Source: Pseudomonas sp. PB101 (GTDB taxonomy: Bacteria; Pseudomonadota; Gammaproteobacteria; Pseudomonadales; Pseudomonadaceae). From it: a DNA stretch of 64,000 bases. Below the pieces are notes generated by a model. It saw only the letters and a program-made list of their open reading frames with translations, had not been told where the DNA came from and searched no databases. This document shows, piece after piece, positions 7,986 to 17,536 of the stretch; position 1 is the first letter of the stretch; the number at the start of each line of letters is the position of its first letter. Both the position numbers and the translations under genes were made by a program. The stretch is taken from positions 62,001 through 126,000 of the forward strand of contig NZ_RWIR01000024.1 of the NCBI RefSeq assembly GCF_009764265.1, read 5' to 3'.

Positions 7986-9683
7986 ATGGTTAGTTCCACG
8001 ACTGCGACGCTTGCGCGCCGCCCGGTCTGCACGTCTGCACCCTTTGGTTTCACCTTGGCCGCTGCGCTGGTGCTGTGCAGCCAGGCTGCCCATGCCTTTC
8101 AGGTAGACACCGGCAATCCTGATTTCAACCTGCGCTGGGATAACACAGTGAAGTACAGCGCCGCATGGCGCACCCAAAATCCCAGCAGCAAACTGACCGA
8201 AGGGCAGGTGTCACTCAACCAGGACGATGGCGATCGGGCGTTCAAAAAAGGCCTGATTTCCAATCGCACGGACATCCTCTCCGAACTGGACATGTCGTTC
8301 AAGAACGTCGGTGCGCGCCTCAGTGGCGCCGCTTGGTACGACAGCGCCTATCAACACGACAATGACAACGACGATCCGGCGCGTGCCAACGCCCGTTCCG
8401 TAGCCTACGACGAATTTACCGATGACACCCGTCACCTGCATGGCGGTGACGGTGAATTGCTCGATGCATTCGTGTACTGGAACGGCGAACTGGCCGATCA
8501 CGCCACGTCCTTGCGTGCGGGCCGCCACGGCTTGATCTGGGGTGAGAGCCTGTTCTTCGGGGCCAACGGGATTGCCGGTGGCATGGGCCCGGTCGACGTG
8601 GTGAAGGCGCAGTCCGTACCCAACACCCAGTTCAAGGAAATCACCCGTCCGGTCAATCAACTGTCGGGGACTTTTCAGCTGACCGACGACGTGTCGCTCG
8701 GTGCCTACTACCAGTTGGAATGGGAAGAGACACGCCTGCCAGGTGCCGGCAGCTATTTCTCCACCAGCGACACCATTGGTGAAGGCAACGAACGCCTGAT
8801 CGTGGGGGCGCCATTCCCTGCGTTTCTCGGTGGCAATCCCGGCAGTCCGGCGGCGTTCTTCCACGGCAATGACAAGGAAGCACGAAGTTCGGGGCAGGGC
8901 GGTTTGCAGTTGAAGTACAGCGCGGAAACGGTCGAGTACGGCCTGTACGCGATCCAGTATCACGACAAAACCCCCAAGCTGTACCTCAAGCCCTCCGCCG
9001 GTGCACCGAACTTCAGCACGGGCCAGATCGGCGAATACTACTGGGTCTACCCGGAAGACATTCGTGCCTTCGGCGCCAGTTTTTCTACCACGGTTGATGA
9101 GTACAGCTTCGCCGGTGAAGCCTCGATGCGCTGGAACATGCCGCTGGTTTCCAACGGTCAAACCGTGCTGCCCGGGGTCGTGGCTGACAACGATGACGAC
9201 GCCCTCTACGCGGTCGGCCGTACTGCCCACGTCAACCTCAACGTCCTTGCTTCGTTCGGGCCGAACTTCCTTGCCAGGGAATCGGGACTGGTCGGCGAGA
9301 TCGCCTGGAACCGACTGCTGAGCGTCACCAAAAACCGTGCAGCCCTCGACCCCAATGCCACCGACGACGGCCTCGGGTTCAAGGTGGTCTACACCCCGAC
9401 CTATCGCCAACTCTTCTCCGGCATCGACATCAGTTTCCCGGTCGGCCTCAGCTACTTCCCGCTGGGCAAATCGGCCGTTGTCAGCTCCTTCGGCCCGGAC
9501 AACGGCGGCGACATGAACATCGGCATCACCGCCACTTACCTGGATCGCGTCACCGCCGGCCTGACCTACACGCATTACTACGGCGCCGAAGACACCAACC
9601 TCAACGCCGCCAGCCAGTTCAATTACAAACAATCGCTGAAAGACCGGGACTACCTGGCTTTCTCCGTCAAGACCACGTTTTAA
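7986..9683 (+). CDS. DUF1302 family outer-membrane beta-barrel protein
   Basis: This 565-residue protein begins with a long signal peptide ending about AAHA-FQVDTG. DUF1302 features follow: LRWDNTVKYSAAWR, NRTDILSELD and SLRAGRHGLIWGESLFFG. It ends in an aromatic residue (SVKTTF), as outer-membrane barrels do. DUF1302 proteins are almost always paired with DUF1329 proteins, as here 12 bp downstream. The pair is often found with RND transporters in clusters for steroids, aromatics or lipids. It is likely the outer-membrane part of a hydrophobic-substrate transport system; that role is inferred from context. Confidence 0.87.
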   Translation: MVSSTTATLARRPVCTSAPFGFTLAAALVLCSQAAHAFQVDTGNPDFNLRWDNTVKYSAAWRTQNPSSKLTEGQVSLNQDDGDRAFKKGLISNRTDILSELDMSFKNVGARLSGAAWYDSAYQHDNDNDDPARANARSVAYDEFTDDTRHLHGGDGELLDAFVYWNGELADHATSLRAGRHGLIWGESLFFGANGIAGGMGPVDVVKAQSVPNTQFKEITRPVNQLSGTFQLTDDVSLGAYYQLEWEETRLPGAGSYFSTSDTIGEGNERLIVGAPFPAFLGGNPGSPAAFFHGNDKEARSSGQGGLQLKYSAETVEYGLYAIQYHDKTPKLYLKPSAGAPNFSTGQIGEYYWVYPEDIRAFGASFSTTVDEYSFAGEASMRWNMPLVSNGQTVLPGVVADNDDDALYAVGRTAHVNLNVLASFGPNFLARESGLVGEIAWNRLLSVTKNRAALDPNATDDGLGFKVVYTPTYRQLFSGIDISFPVGLSYFPLGKSAVVSSFGPDNGGDMNIGITATYLDRVTAGLTYTHYYGAEDTNLNAASQFNYKQSLKDRDYLAFSVKTTF

Positions 9684-9695
9684 GAGGACTTGCGC

Positions 9696-11084
9696 ATGAC
9701 CCACAACAAGAAAACCGCAGCCTTCAAGCTCAAAGCCCTTGGCTTGGCACTGCTCGGAAGCCTGGCCATTTGCAGTCAGGTGACATTGGCAGCGACGGCC
9801 GAAGACGCGGCCAAACTGTCGAAAAGCCTGACACCGTTCGGGGCCGAGCGCGCCGGTAACGCTGACGGCTCGATTCCCGCCTGGGACGGTGGCTACACCA
9901 AGGTCGACCCTTCGTTCAAAGAAGGCGGCAAGCGCAGCGACCCGTTTGCCGCTGACAAGCCGCTGTTGAGCATCACCTCGAAAAACCTGGCGCAATACGC
10001 CGGCAAACTCAGCGACGGCACCAAGGAAATGTTCAAGCGTTTCCCGGACACTTATCGCATCGACGTTTACCCGACACGTCGCACCGCCGCCGCGCCTCAA
10101 TGGGTGTATGACAACACCCTGAAAAACGCCACCCGCGCCAAACTGGTGGACAGCAGCGCAGGTCCGGTACCTGAAGGCGCCTTTGGCGGCATCCCGTTTC
10201 CGATCCCGCAAAACGGCGCCGAAGCCATGTGGAACCACGTGTTGAATTGGCGTGGCACCTCAGTGTCGATGCATTTCCGTCACTACCTGATGACTGCAGA
10301 CGGCAAGCAGGTGATGACCACCGACGGCCAGGCCATTCAGGAAATGCCGTATTACTACAAGGAAGGGACGCCGGAGTCGTTTGCCGGTGACTACTGGCTG
10401 TTCCGGCTGCTCAACGTCGGTCCGCCATTGCGCGCCGGCGAGCAGATCATGGGCCGCACCAACATCAACGGCGACCTGTCCCAGGCGCACGTTTACCTGA
10501 CCGGCCAGCGCCGTGTGCGCAAGCTGCCCAATGCCTGCTGCGATACGCCGACACCCGCGACTGCCGGGGTGATGTCGTTCGACGAGTTGAGCGTGTTCCA
10601 GGGCCGCATGGACCGCTTCAACTGGAAACTGGTGGGCAAGCAGGAGATGTACATCCCCTACAACACCAACAAGGTGCAAGCCGCCGCCAAACCTGAAGAC
10701 CTGTTCCTCGCTCACCACATGAACCCGGATTACGTGCGCTGGGAATTGCACCGGGTGTGGGTCGTGGAAGCGGACCTGGCACCGGGCAAGCGTCACCAGT
10801 TGCCGAAGGGCCGCTACTACCTCGATGAGGACACCTGGCAAGCCATGCTGGGCGACCGCTGGGACGCCAACGGCCAACTGGCCAAGACGTTGTGGTCGTT
10901 GCCAGCGGTACTCCCGGACCTGCCCGCGCAGGCGCAATTGTCCTCGGGCTTTTACGACCTGACCTCCGGCGCCTGGTTTATCCAGAACGTCTACACAGGC
11001 CTGCCAGAACAGTACGGCATGGTGGATCGCTACAAGGCCTCCGAATTTTCGCCGGCGGCAATGGCGGGTGCCGGGGTTCGTTGA
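9696..11084 (+). CDS. DUF1329 family periplasmic/outer-membrane-associated protein
   Basis: This 462-residue protein has a signal peptide (MTHNKKTAAFKLKALGLALL, cleavage near TLA-ATAED). Characteristic DUF1329 segments follow: LTPFGAERAGNADGSIPAWD, the DTYRIDVYPTRRTA region and the GTPESFAGDYWLF region. The family is predicted to have a LolB-like lipid-binding fold and works next to DUF1302 barrels. The ATG at 9696 follows GAGGA at 7 nt. It is the second gene of the DUF1302-DUF1329-Asp-box-RND block, a set that recurs in Pseudomonas and beta-proteobacteria. Probably a carrier of hydrophobic substrate. Confidence 0.87.
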   Translation: MTHNKKTAAFKLKALGLALLGSLAICSQVTLAATAEDAAKLSKSLTPFGAERAGNADGSIPAWDGGYTKVDPSFKEGGKRSDPFAADKPLLSITSKNLAQYAGKLSDGTKEMFKRFPDTYRIDVYPTRRTAAAPQWVYDNTLKNATRAKLVDSSAGPVPEGAFGGIPFPIPQNGAEAMWNHVLNWRGTSVSMHFRHYLMTADGKQVMTTDGQAIQEMPYYYKEGTPESFAGDYWLFRLLNVGPPLRAGEQIMGRTNINGDLSQAHVYLTGQRRVRKLPNACCDTPTPATAGVMSFDELSVFQGRMDRFNWKLVGKQEMYIPYNTNKVQAAAKPEDLFLAHHMNPDYVRWELHRVWVVEADLAPGKRHQLPKGRYYLDEDTWQAMLGDRWDANGQLAKTLWSLPAVLPDLPAQAQLSSGFYDLTSGAWFIQNVYTGLPEQYGMVDRYKASEFSPAAMAGAGVR

Positions 11085-11146
11085 GACGGACCGGGTCGCG
11101 GTGAGTGGACCGTGATCCGGTTTCAAACGGTTTGTCGAGGTCGGTA

Positions 11147-12241
11147 ATGAACAGAATCTGTCAGGTGGTGGGTCGGCTCATGTGTCTTATGGCGTTGCCG
11201 TTGAGCCTGGCGCATGCCGCTGCGGTGGGCGACACGCTCGATACGCCGGCGATGCAGGCGCCGCAGGCGAAATCCGCGGTGTTGCTGGACCTGGCCCGTG
11301 CGGGTGCGCGGTTGGTGGCGGTCGGTGAACGGGGCATCGTGCTGCTTTCCGATGACAACGGCGTGAGCTGGCGTCAAACGGCGGTACCGGTTTCCGTCAG
11401 CCTTACGGCCGTGCAGTTTATCGACGCGGATACGGGCTGGGCCGTCGGGCATGCGGGTGTCGTATTGGTCTCCCATGACGGCGGTGAGCACTGGGCTGTG
11501 CAACTCGATGGGCTGCGTGCCGCACAGATAGAACTGGCAGGTGCTCGTCAGCAACTGCCTTCGGCCAACGACCAGGAGGCGGCCGCCGCGCGGGTGCAAA
11601 CGGCTGAACGACTGGCCGGCGAGGGCGCTGACAAGCCGTTTCTAGCCGTGCAATTTGTGGACGCCCGACACGGCTTGATCGTGGGGGCGTATGGCCTTGC
11701 CTTTCGCACCGACGATGGCGGCGTCACTTGGCAATCCATCATGGGCAACATCGATAACCCGATGGGTGCGCACTTGTCTGCGATCACCCAACAGGGACAA
11801 CACTGGTTCCTGGCGGGCGAGCAGGGCTACCTCGCTCGTTCGGACGACGCCGGTCATTCATTCGCGCAGTTGGAAAGCCCTTACACGGGGAGCTTCTTTA
11901 CCGTGCAGATGCGCGATGACGGTGTCTTGCTCGTGGCCGGGTTGAAGGGCAATGCGTTTGTCTCCAGCGACCTGGGCCAGAGCTTCCAGCCTGCGCCGGT
12001 GACGATGCCGGTGTCTTTCAGTGATGCAATCCGTACCGACGACGGCCAGTTGTTGCTGGTCAATCAGAGTGGCGCCTTGTTTCGCACCGACAACCCGCCC
12101 GGCGCAATGCTCAAGCCTATCGGCAAACCGCTCGGCAAGCCCGTCTCCAGTGTTATCCAGGCCGCCGACGGCAGCCTGACGCTGGCGGGTTTCACTGGAT
12201 TGACGCGCCTGTCGCCGTCAATCGCCAACGCTTCGGAGTGA
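11147..12241 (+). CDS. YCF48-like / BNR (Asp-box) repeat exported protein
   Basis: This 364-residue protein has a signal peptide (MNRICQVVGRLMCLMALPLS, to LAHA). Five Asp-box repeats follow: SDDNGVSWRQ, SHDGGEHWAV, TDDGGVTWQS, SDDAGHSFAQ and SSDLGQSFQP, predicting a beta-propeller. Such propellers routinely accompany DUF1302/DUF1329/MMPL transporters and may be a periplasmic assembly or adaptor part. I selected ATG 11147, with GAGG at 6 nt, over an upstream GTG at 11105. It ends 4 bp before the RND transporter start, so the two are tightly coupled. Confidence 0.85.
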   Translation: MNRICQVVGRLMCLMALPLSLAHAAAVGDTLDTPAMQAPQAKSAVLLDLARAGARLVAVGERGIVLLSDDNGVSWRQTAVPVSVSLTAVQFIDADTGWAVGHAGVVLVSHDGGEHWAVQLDGLRAAQIELAGARQQLPSANDQEAAAARVQTAERLAGEGADKPFLAVQFVDARHGLIVGAYGLAFRTDDGGVTWQSIMGNIDNPMGAHLSAITQQGQHWFLAGEQGYLARSDDAGHSFAQLESPYTGSFFTVQMRDDGVLLVAGLKGNAFVSSDLGQSFQPAPVTMPVSFSDAIRTDDGQLLLVNQSGALFRTDNPPGAMLKPIGKPLGKPVSSVIQAADGSLTLAGFTGLTRLSPSIANASE

Positions 12242-12245
12242 GGTT

Positions 12246-14714
12246 ATGAAGTCTTTCGACAACGCCACGGCAAGCCTGGCGAATTTCGATCCATGCTCCG
12301 GTTCAGTGGTGGAACGCACACTGTTCAATCACCGCCTGTGGGTCTTGTTGGTGTGTGTGTTGACGACCCTGGTATTGGGTTATCAAGCCACCCGTATCGA
12401 GCTCAATGCCAGCTTCGAAAAAATGATCCCCACGCAACAGCCCTACATTGCCAACTACCTTGAGCATCAGAAGCAGCTCACGGGTTTAGGCAACGCGCTG
12501 CGGATCGTGGTAGCCAACAAACACGGCGATATCTATGACGCCCAGTACCTGAAAACCTTGCAGGCGCTGAGTGACAAACTCTACCTGCTGCCGGGCATCG
12601 ACCGGGCGTACATGAAGTCGCTATGGACACCGGCCACGCGCTGGGTCGCCGTCACCGAAGACGGTCTCGACGGCGGCCCGGTGGTCCCGGATGACTACAG
12701 CGGCACCGCCGCCAACCTCGATGCACTGCGGCGCAATGTGCAGCGCTCCAACGAACTCGGTCAACTGGTAGCGTTCGACCAGGCCTCCAGCATCATCTAC
12801 GTGCCGTTGCTGGCAACCACCCCTGACGGCAAAGCGTTGGACTACGCGGTCTTGTCCGCGCAACTGGAAGCCCTGCGCAGCACCTATCAAAGCGATGACA
12901 TCGATATTCGCATCACCGGTTTCGCGAAAAAAGTCGGCGACCTGATCGCCGGCCTGAAGCAGATCCTGCTGTTCTTCGCCGTCGCGATCCTGATCACCAC
13001 CGCCGTGCTGTTCTGGTACACCCGCTGCCTGCGCAGTACGGTGCTGGTAGTGCTGTGCTCGCTGGTGGCGGTGGTCTGGCAGCTCGGACTGCTGCCATTG
13101 TTGAATTACCAGTTAGACCCGTACTCCGTGCTGGTGCCGTTCCTGGTGTTTGCCATCGGCATGAGCCATGGCGCGCAGAAAATGAACGGCATCATGCAAG
13201 ACATCGGGCGTGGCATGCACCGGGTGGTGGCTGCGCGATTCACCTTCCGGCGCCTGTTCCTCGCCGGGCTGACAGCGCTTTTGTGTGATGCCGTAGGTTT
13301 TGCGGTGCTGATGCTGATCAAGATCCAGGTCATTCAAGACCTCGCGGTGATCGCCAGCATCGGCGTGGCGGTGCTGATCTTCACCAACCTGATTCTGCTG
13401 CCGGTGTTGCTCTCTTATGTCGGCGTGACACCGCGTGCCGCGCAACTGAGCCTCAAGAGCGAACAGGCCGAGCAAAGCGGTCAGCAGCGCCATGGGTTCT
13501 GGCGCTTTCTGGACCTGTTCACCCATCGGCGCTGGGCCAGCCTGTGCATCGCCATCAGCCTCGCCTTGGCAGCGCTCGGCTTTCTGGTCAGCCTGCAACT
13601 GAAAATTGGTGACCTCGACGCCGGTGCGCCGGAACTGCGTGCGGACTCGCGCTACAACCAGGACGATGCTTTTCTGACCCGTCATTACGGCGCCAGCAGC
13701 GACCTGTTCGCGGTGATGGTGAAAACCCCCGCCAGCAGTTGTGCGCGCTACGACATTCTGGCCAAGGTCGATGCCCTCGACTGGCAACTGCGCGCCTTGC
13801 CGGGCGTTGACTCGACCAACTCGCTGGCGTTGCTGAACCGGCGCATGCTGGTGGGGCTCAGCGAGGGCAATCCGAAGTGGTACGAGCTGCAGAACAACCA
13901 GGCGATGCTCAACATGATCACCGCCAGCGCGCCGCGGGGGTTGTACAACGAAGATTGCAGCCTGTTGACCCTGTACGCCTACCTCACCGACCACAAGGCC
14001 GAGACGCTGACCCGCCTGGTCGAACACGTGGAAAAGTTTGCCGCCGAGAACAACACCGACGAGGTGCAATTCCTCCTGGCAGCCGGTAACGCCGGCATCG
14101 AGGCGGCGACCAATATCGTGGTCAAGCAAGCCAACCGCGAGATGCTCGTCTGGGTCTACGCTGCGGTGATTCTGCTGTGCCTGATCACCTTCCGCTCCTG
14201 GCGCGCCACGCTGTGCGCGGTGATTCCGCTGATGCTCACGTCCATCCTCTGCGAAGCGTTGATGGTCTGGCTGAACATCGGTGTGAAAGTCGCCACGCTG
14301 CCGGTCATCGCTTTGGGCGTCGGCATCGGTGTCGACTATGCGTTGTACGTGATGAGCATTCTCCTGGGGCATCTGCGCCAGGGGGAGAGCCTGTCTGAAG
14401 CGTATTACCGCGCCCTGGTTTCCACCGGCAAGGTGGTGATGCTGACCGGTATCACCCTGGCCATCGGCGTGGCGACCTGGACATTTTCACCCATCAAATT
14501 CCAGGCCGATATGGGCGTGCTGCTGGCGTTCATGTTTGTCTGGAACATGGTTGGCGCGTTGGTGTTGCTGCCGGCGTTGGCGTACTTCCTGTTACCCGCA
14601 CGCAGCAAGGCGCAGGTTGCCGTTGCGGCGATGCCCAACGAGACGGATGCCGAGAAGGCAGTGGGTGCGCACGTTCAACACCTGCAAATCAAGGAGCCCT
14701 GTCATGGTCGCTGA
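12246..14714 (+). CDS. RND superfamily (MMPL-type) transporter
   Basis: This 822-residue inner-membrane protein shows the duplicated RND/MMPL plan. A single N-terminal membrane helix (LWVLLVCVLTTLVLGYQA) precedes a periplasmic loop. A five-helix sterol-sensing-like block follows, with FLVFAIGMSHGAQKMNG. The pattern repeats from about residue 430, with a second block around VIALGVGIGVDYALYVMSIL. The G/DxxxD-like proton-relay position is represented by GVDYALYVMS. MMPL proteins move lipids and hydrophobic molecules by proton motive force. The direction here is unknown; the DUF1302/DUF1329/propeller context suggests trans-envelope movement of the pathway substrate. Its end overlaps the MFS gene by 11 bp. 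Confidence 0.88.
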   Translation: MKSFDNATASLANFDPCSGSVVERTLFNHRLWVLLVCVLTTLVLGYQATRIELNASFEKMIPTQQPYIANYLEHQKQLTGLGNALRIVVANKHGDIYDAQYLKTLQALSDKLYLLPGIDRAYMKSLWTPATRWVAVTEDGLDGGPVVPDDYSGTAANLDALRRNVQRSNELGQLVAFDQASSIIYVPLLATTPDGKALDYAVLSAQLEALRSTYQSDDIDIRITGFAKKVGDLIAGLKQILLFFAVAILITTAVLFWYTRCLRSTVLVVLCSLVAVVWQLGLLPLLNYQLDPYSVLVPFLVFAIGMSHGAQKMNGIMQDIGRGMHRVVAARFTFRRLFLAGLTALLCDAVGFAVLMLIKIQVIQDLAVIASIGVAVLIFTNLILLPVLLSYVGVTPRAAQLSLKSEQAEQSGQQRHGFWRFLDLFTHRRWASLCIAISLALAALGFLVSLQLKIGDLDAGAPELRADSRYNQDDAFLTRHYGASSDLFAVMVKTPASSCARYDILAKVDALDWQLRALPGVDSTNSLALLNRRMLVGLSEGNPKWYELQNNQAMLNMITASAPRGLYNEDCSLLTLYAYLTDHKAETLTRLVEHVEKFAAENNTDEVQFLLAAGNAGIEAATNIVVKQANREMLVWVYAAVILLCLITFRSWRATLCAVIPLMLTSILCEALMVWLNIGVKVATLPVIALGVGIGVDYALYVMSILLGHLRQGESLSEAYYRALVSTGKVVMLTGITLAIGVATWTFSPIKFQADMGVLLAFMFVWNMVGALVLLPALAYFLLPARSKAQVAVAAMPNETDAEKAVGAHVQHLQIKEPCHGR

Positions 14715-15951
14715 AACCGTCGTAAAACCTGCTCGGAAAGCCGGAGTGGCGCAATCGCTGTTGCTGCTGTTGGGCAGCTGCTTGCCAGTGCTGGGCGCAG
14801 TGTTGCTGGCCCCGGTGTTGCCGAGGATGCAGGCGCATTTTGCCAGCGTCGACGGCAGCGCCGTGCTGGTCCCCATCGTACTGACGCTGCCAGCGTTGGT
14901 GATTGCCTTGCTGGCACCGTTCGCCGGGCTGATTGCCGATCGACTTGGGCGCAAGCCGTTACTGCTGGCGAGCATGGTGCTGTATGTGCTCTGCGGCGTG
15001 CTGCCGCTCTGGCTCGAGTCGCTGCAGGCCATCGTGCTCAGCCGTGCCGGCATTGGTTTGGCCGAGGCGGGCATCATGACCTGCTGCACCACACTGATGG
15101 GTGACTACTACAGCGGTGCCAAACGCGAGCGTCTGTTTGCCTTGCAGATGGTCGCGACGTCTTTGTCGGCTGCGGCATTCATCGCGTTGGGTGGCTTCCT
15201 GGGGCAGAACGACTGGCGTACGCCGTTTGCGTTGTACGCCGTCGGTTTGATTTTTCTGCCGCTGATGGCCTGGCAGCTGTGGGAGCCGCAAGCCCGCACG
15301 CAGCCTGAGCAACCTTCACAGGCATTGCCTACCGGAAAATTCCCGTGGCGCGGGCTTACACCCCTGTACGTGTTGTCGCTGTTGGCAGGTTTGAGCCTGT
15401 TCATCGTGCCGGTGCAGGCCGGGTATCTGCTCAACCTGCTGCACGTCGATGCTCCACAACAAATCGGCATGACCATGGGCGCCAACCAACTGGGCGTGCT
15501 GGTCGGTGCACTGAGTTTTCGATTGTTCAGTGGCATGCGAGGGCAGCATCTGCTGATGAGTGCCTACGTACTTGCAGGCATTGGCGGGTTATTGATGGCG
15601 GCTGCCGCGACCCATACGCAGGTCGTGGTTGCAGTGACGATCAATGGCCTGGGCATCGGCTTGATGCTGCCGACACTGATCACCTGGATCATGGCGCAAG
15701 TCGGTTTTCATCAGCGCGGGCGGGCGGCTGGGTGTTTCACCGCCGCGATCTTCGCTGGCGAATTCATCAGCCCTCTCGTTGTTCTTGGCATGACCCGTGG
15801 TGACTCCACGGTGCTACCTCAGGCATTGGCCATCGTCGGTGGCCTGCAACTGCTGGTGGCGGTGTTTTGTCTGGCCGTGCCCAGGCTGGGTGGTTTGTTG
15901 CACGACACAAACGTTGTGGTCGGTGGCACGACCCTCGCCGACAAAAATTGA
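14704..15951 (+). CDS. Major facilitator superfamily transporter
   Basis: This 415-residue protein has about 12 predicted hydrophobic segments. The MFS loop 2-3 motif is present as GLIADRLGRKPLLLAS. It belongs to the drug/metabolite H+ antiporter-like MFS group by overall pattern only. The ATG at 14704 lies within the 3' end of the RND gene (11-bp overlap) after GGAGCCCTGTC, which implies translational coupling. It sits between the envelope transporter block and the enzyme block. Uptake of the substrate or efflux of an intermediate are both possible. Confidence 0.83.
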   Translation: MVAETVVKPARKAGVAQSLLLLLGSCLPVLGAVLLAPVLPRMQAHFASVDGSAVLVPIVLTLPALVIALLAPFAGLIADRLGRKPLLLASMVLYVLCGVLPLWLESLQAIVLSRAGIGLAEAGIMTCCTTLMGDYYSGAKRERLFALQMVATSLSAAAFIALGGFLGQNDWRTPFALYAVGLIFLPLMAWQLWEPQARTQPEQPSQALPTGKFPWRGLTPLYVLSLLAGLSLFIVPVQAGYLLNLLHVDAPQQIGMTMGANQLGVLVGALSFRLFSGMRGQHLLMSAYVLAGIGGLLMAAAATHTQVVVAVTINGLGIGLMLPTLITWIMAQVGFHQRGRAAGCFTAAIFAGEFISPLVVLGMTRGDSTVLPQALAIVGGLQLLVAVFCLAVPRLGGLLHDTNVVVGGTTLADKN

Positions 15952-15964
15952 ACGAGGATTTTCC

Positions 15965-16546
15965 ATGCAAGCGCTTCCTGAATTCAAACGAGTGGTCACC
16001 GGTCACGATCAGCAGGGCCAGGCCATTGTCGCCAGCAACGGGCCGACGCCGAACGTGTTCGCGCTGTCGGCGGTGCCGGGCACGGTGTTTCATGAACTGT
16101 GGAACAGCACGACCACCCCGGCTTCGCTCGACAACGCCAGCGACCCCAGCAACAAACCCCTGCAACTCAGTCCCGGGGCACAGGGCAGTGTTATCCGGGT
16201 GGTGGATATTCCGCCGGACAGCGTGCAGAACCAGGTCAGCGCTGAAGATGCCGCGGCGGTGTTCGCCGAAATCGGTGAATCCCATGCAGGCACCGGCCAG
16301 CGTGACTCCAGGCATAAATTGATGCACCGCACCGAGACCCTCGACTACGGCATCGTCACCGAAGGTGAAGTCTGGTTGGTGCTGGATGAGGAAGAAGTGC
16401 ACCTCAAACGCGGCGACGTGGTGGTTCAACGCGGTACCAATCATGCCTGGAGCAACCGCACCGAAGCGATGGCGCGCATGGTTTTCATCTTGCTCGACGG
16501 GCGCTATGCCGATGAATTGAGCAACGGCAAGGGAGCATCGGCATGA
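15965..16546 (+). CDS. Cupin-domain protein
   Basis: This 193-residue protein has a C-terminal single cupin barrel. Motif 1 appears as HRTETLDYGIVTEGEVWLVL (His121, Glu124) and motif 2 as GDVVVQRGTNHAWSN (His160). It could be a small metal-dependent dioxygenase or isomerase, or a ligand sensor. The usual His-x-His of motif 1 is reduced to a single visible His, so the metal site may be incomplete. The ATG at 15965 follows AGGA. Its stop overlaps the ATG of the FAH gene (ATGA). Confidence 0.8.
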   Translation: MQALPEFKRVVTGHDQQGQAIVASNGPTPNVFALSAVPGTVFHELWNSTTTPASLDNASDPSNKPLQLSPGAQGSVIRVVDIPPDSVQNQVSAEDAAAVFAEIGESHAGTGQRDSRHKLMHRTETLDYGIVTEGEVWLVLDEEEVHLKRGDVVVQRGTNHAWSNRTEAMARMVFILLDGRYADELSNGKGASA

Positions 16547-17526
16547 AACTCGCCACCCTGAAAAACGGCAGTCGCGATGGTCAACTCGTGGTGGTTTCGC
16601 GGGATCTTGCCTGGGCGCTGGATGCCCGTTCCGTGGCGCTCACCTTGCAGGAGGCCATCGAGAACTGGAGTCGCGTCGAGCCGCGCTTGCAGCAGCTGTC
16701 GAATCAGTTGAATGCGGGCGAGGCGGCGGGTGCCTTTGCCTTTGACCCTGTCGAGGCGATGGCGCCACTGCCCCGCGCCTATCAATGGTGCGATGGCTCG
16801 GCCTTTCTCAGCCACGGTGCGCTGATGCAGAAGGCTTTCAATCTTGACCCCATCGACGGCGTCGAACACACGCCGCTGATGTACCAGGGTGCCGGCGACG
16901 ATTTCATTGGCGCACGCGACGACATCGCGCTGCCGAGCGAGAGCCAGGGCATCGACTTCGAAGGCGAGTTTGTGGTGCTGGTGGATGATGTGCCCATGGG
17001 CTGCGGCGCCGAACAGGCGCAGCAACATATCAAGCTGATCCTGCAGATCAACGATGTCAGTTTGCGCGCCCTGGCCCCTCGGGAAATGCGCACGGGCTTT
17101 GGATTCTTGCAGGCCAAACCGTCCTCCAGCTTCGCGCCGCTGGCCATCACACCGGACGAATTGGGCGATGCCTGGCGCGACGGTCGCGTGCATTTGCCAT
17201 TGCAGGTGCACTGGAATGGCCAGTGGTTTGGTCATCCGCACGGCGGGCAGATGAACTTCAGTTTCGGCCAGTTGATCGCTCACGCCGCGCTCACCCGCAG
17301 GCTGCGCGCCGGCACGCTGATCGGCTCCGGTACGGTCTCCAATGCCGAAAAAGCCGCGGGCTCGGCGTGCATCGCCGAGCGCCGTGCCATCGAGATGATT
17401 GAGCATGGCGCCGCCCAAACCGGCTTCATGCGCTTTGGCGACCGCGTGCACATGGATGTCACCGGCAGCGATGGACAGTCGCTGTTCGGCGCAATCGATC
17501 AATGCATCGTTCAGGCCCAAGGCTGA
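16543..17526 (+). CDS. Fumarylacetoacetate hydrolase family protein
   Basis: This 327-residue protein has the FAH catalytic fold. A metal-binding acidic cluster lies in GIDFEGEFVVLVDDVP. It also has RDDIALPSESQG, the GFGFLQAKPSSSFAPLAI loop, and GTLIGSGTVSNAEKAAGSAC near the end. FAH members hydrolyse C-C bonds of acylpyruvates after ring cleavage, for example fumarylpyruvate or acetopyruvate, or act as decarboxylases/hydratases. Placed after a flavin monooxygenase and VOC/cupin candidates, it is the natural lower-pathway hydrolase. The start overlaps the cupin stop and is preceded by AAGGGAG. Confidence 0.86.
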   Translation: MKLATLKNGSRDGQLVVVSRDLAWALDARSVALTLQEAIENWSRVEPRLQQLSNQLNAGEAAGAFAFDPVEAMAPLPRAYQWCDGSAFLSHGALMQKAFNLDPIDGVEHTPLMYQGAGDDFIGARDDIALPSESQGIDFEGEFVVLVDDVPMGCGAEQAQQHIKLILQINDVSLRALAPREMRTGFGFLQAKPSSSFAPLAITPDELGDAWRDGRVHLPLQVHWNGQWFGHPHGGQMNFSFGQLIAHAALTRRLRAGTLIGSGTVSNAEKAAGSACIAERRAIEMIEHGAAQTGFMRFGDRVHMDVTGSDGQSLFGAIDQCIVQAQG

Positions 17527-17536
17527 GGAGCGGCTT

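Noticed and set aside
8211..10238. A 675-codon minus-strand frame opposite DUF1302/DUF1329
   Set aside because: Shadow frame caused by high-GC codon use; the plus strand carries intact family proteins with signal peptides.
13113..14372. A 419-codon minus-strand frame opposite the RND transporter
   Set aside because: Rich in His, Gln, Arg and Asp without hydrophobic cores, as expected for antisense of a membrane protein gene.
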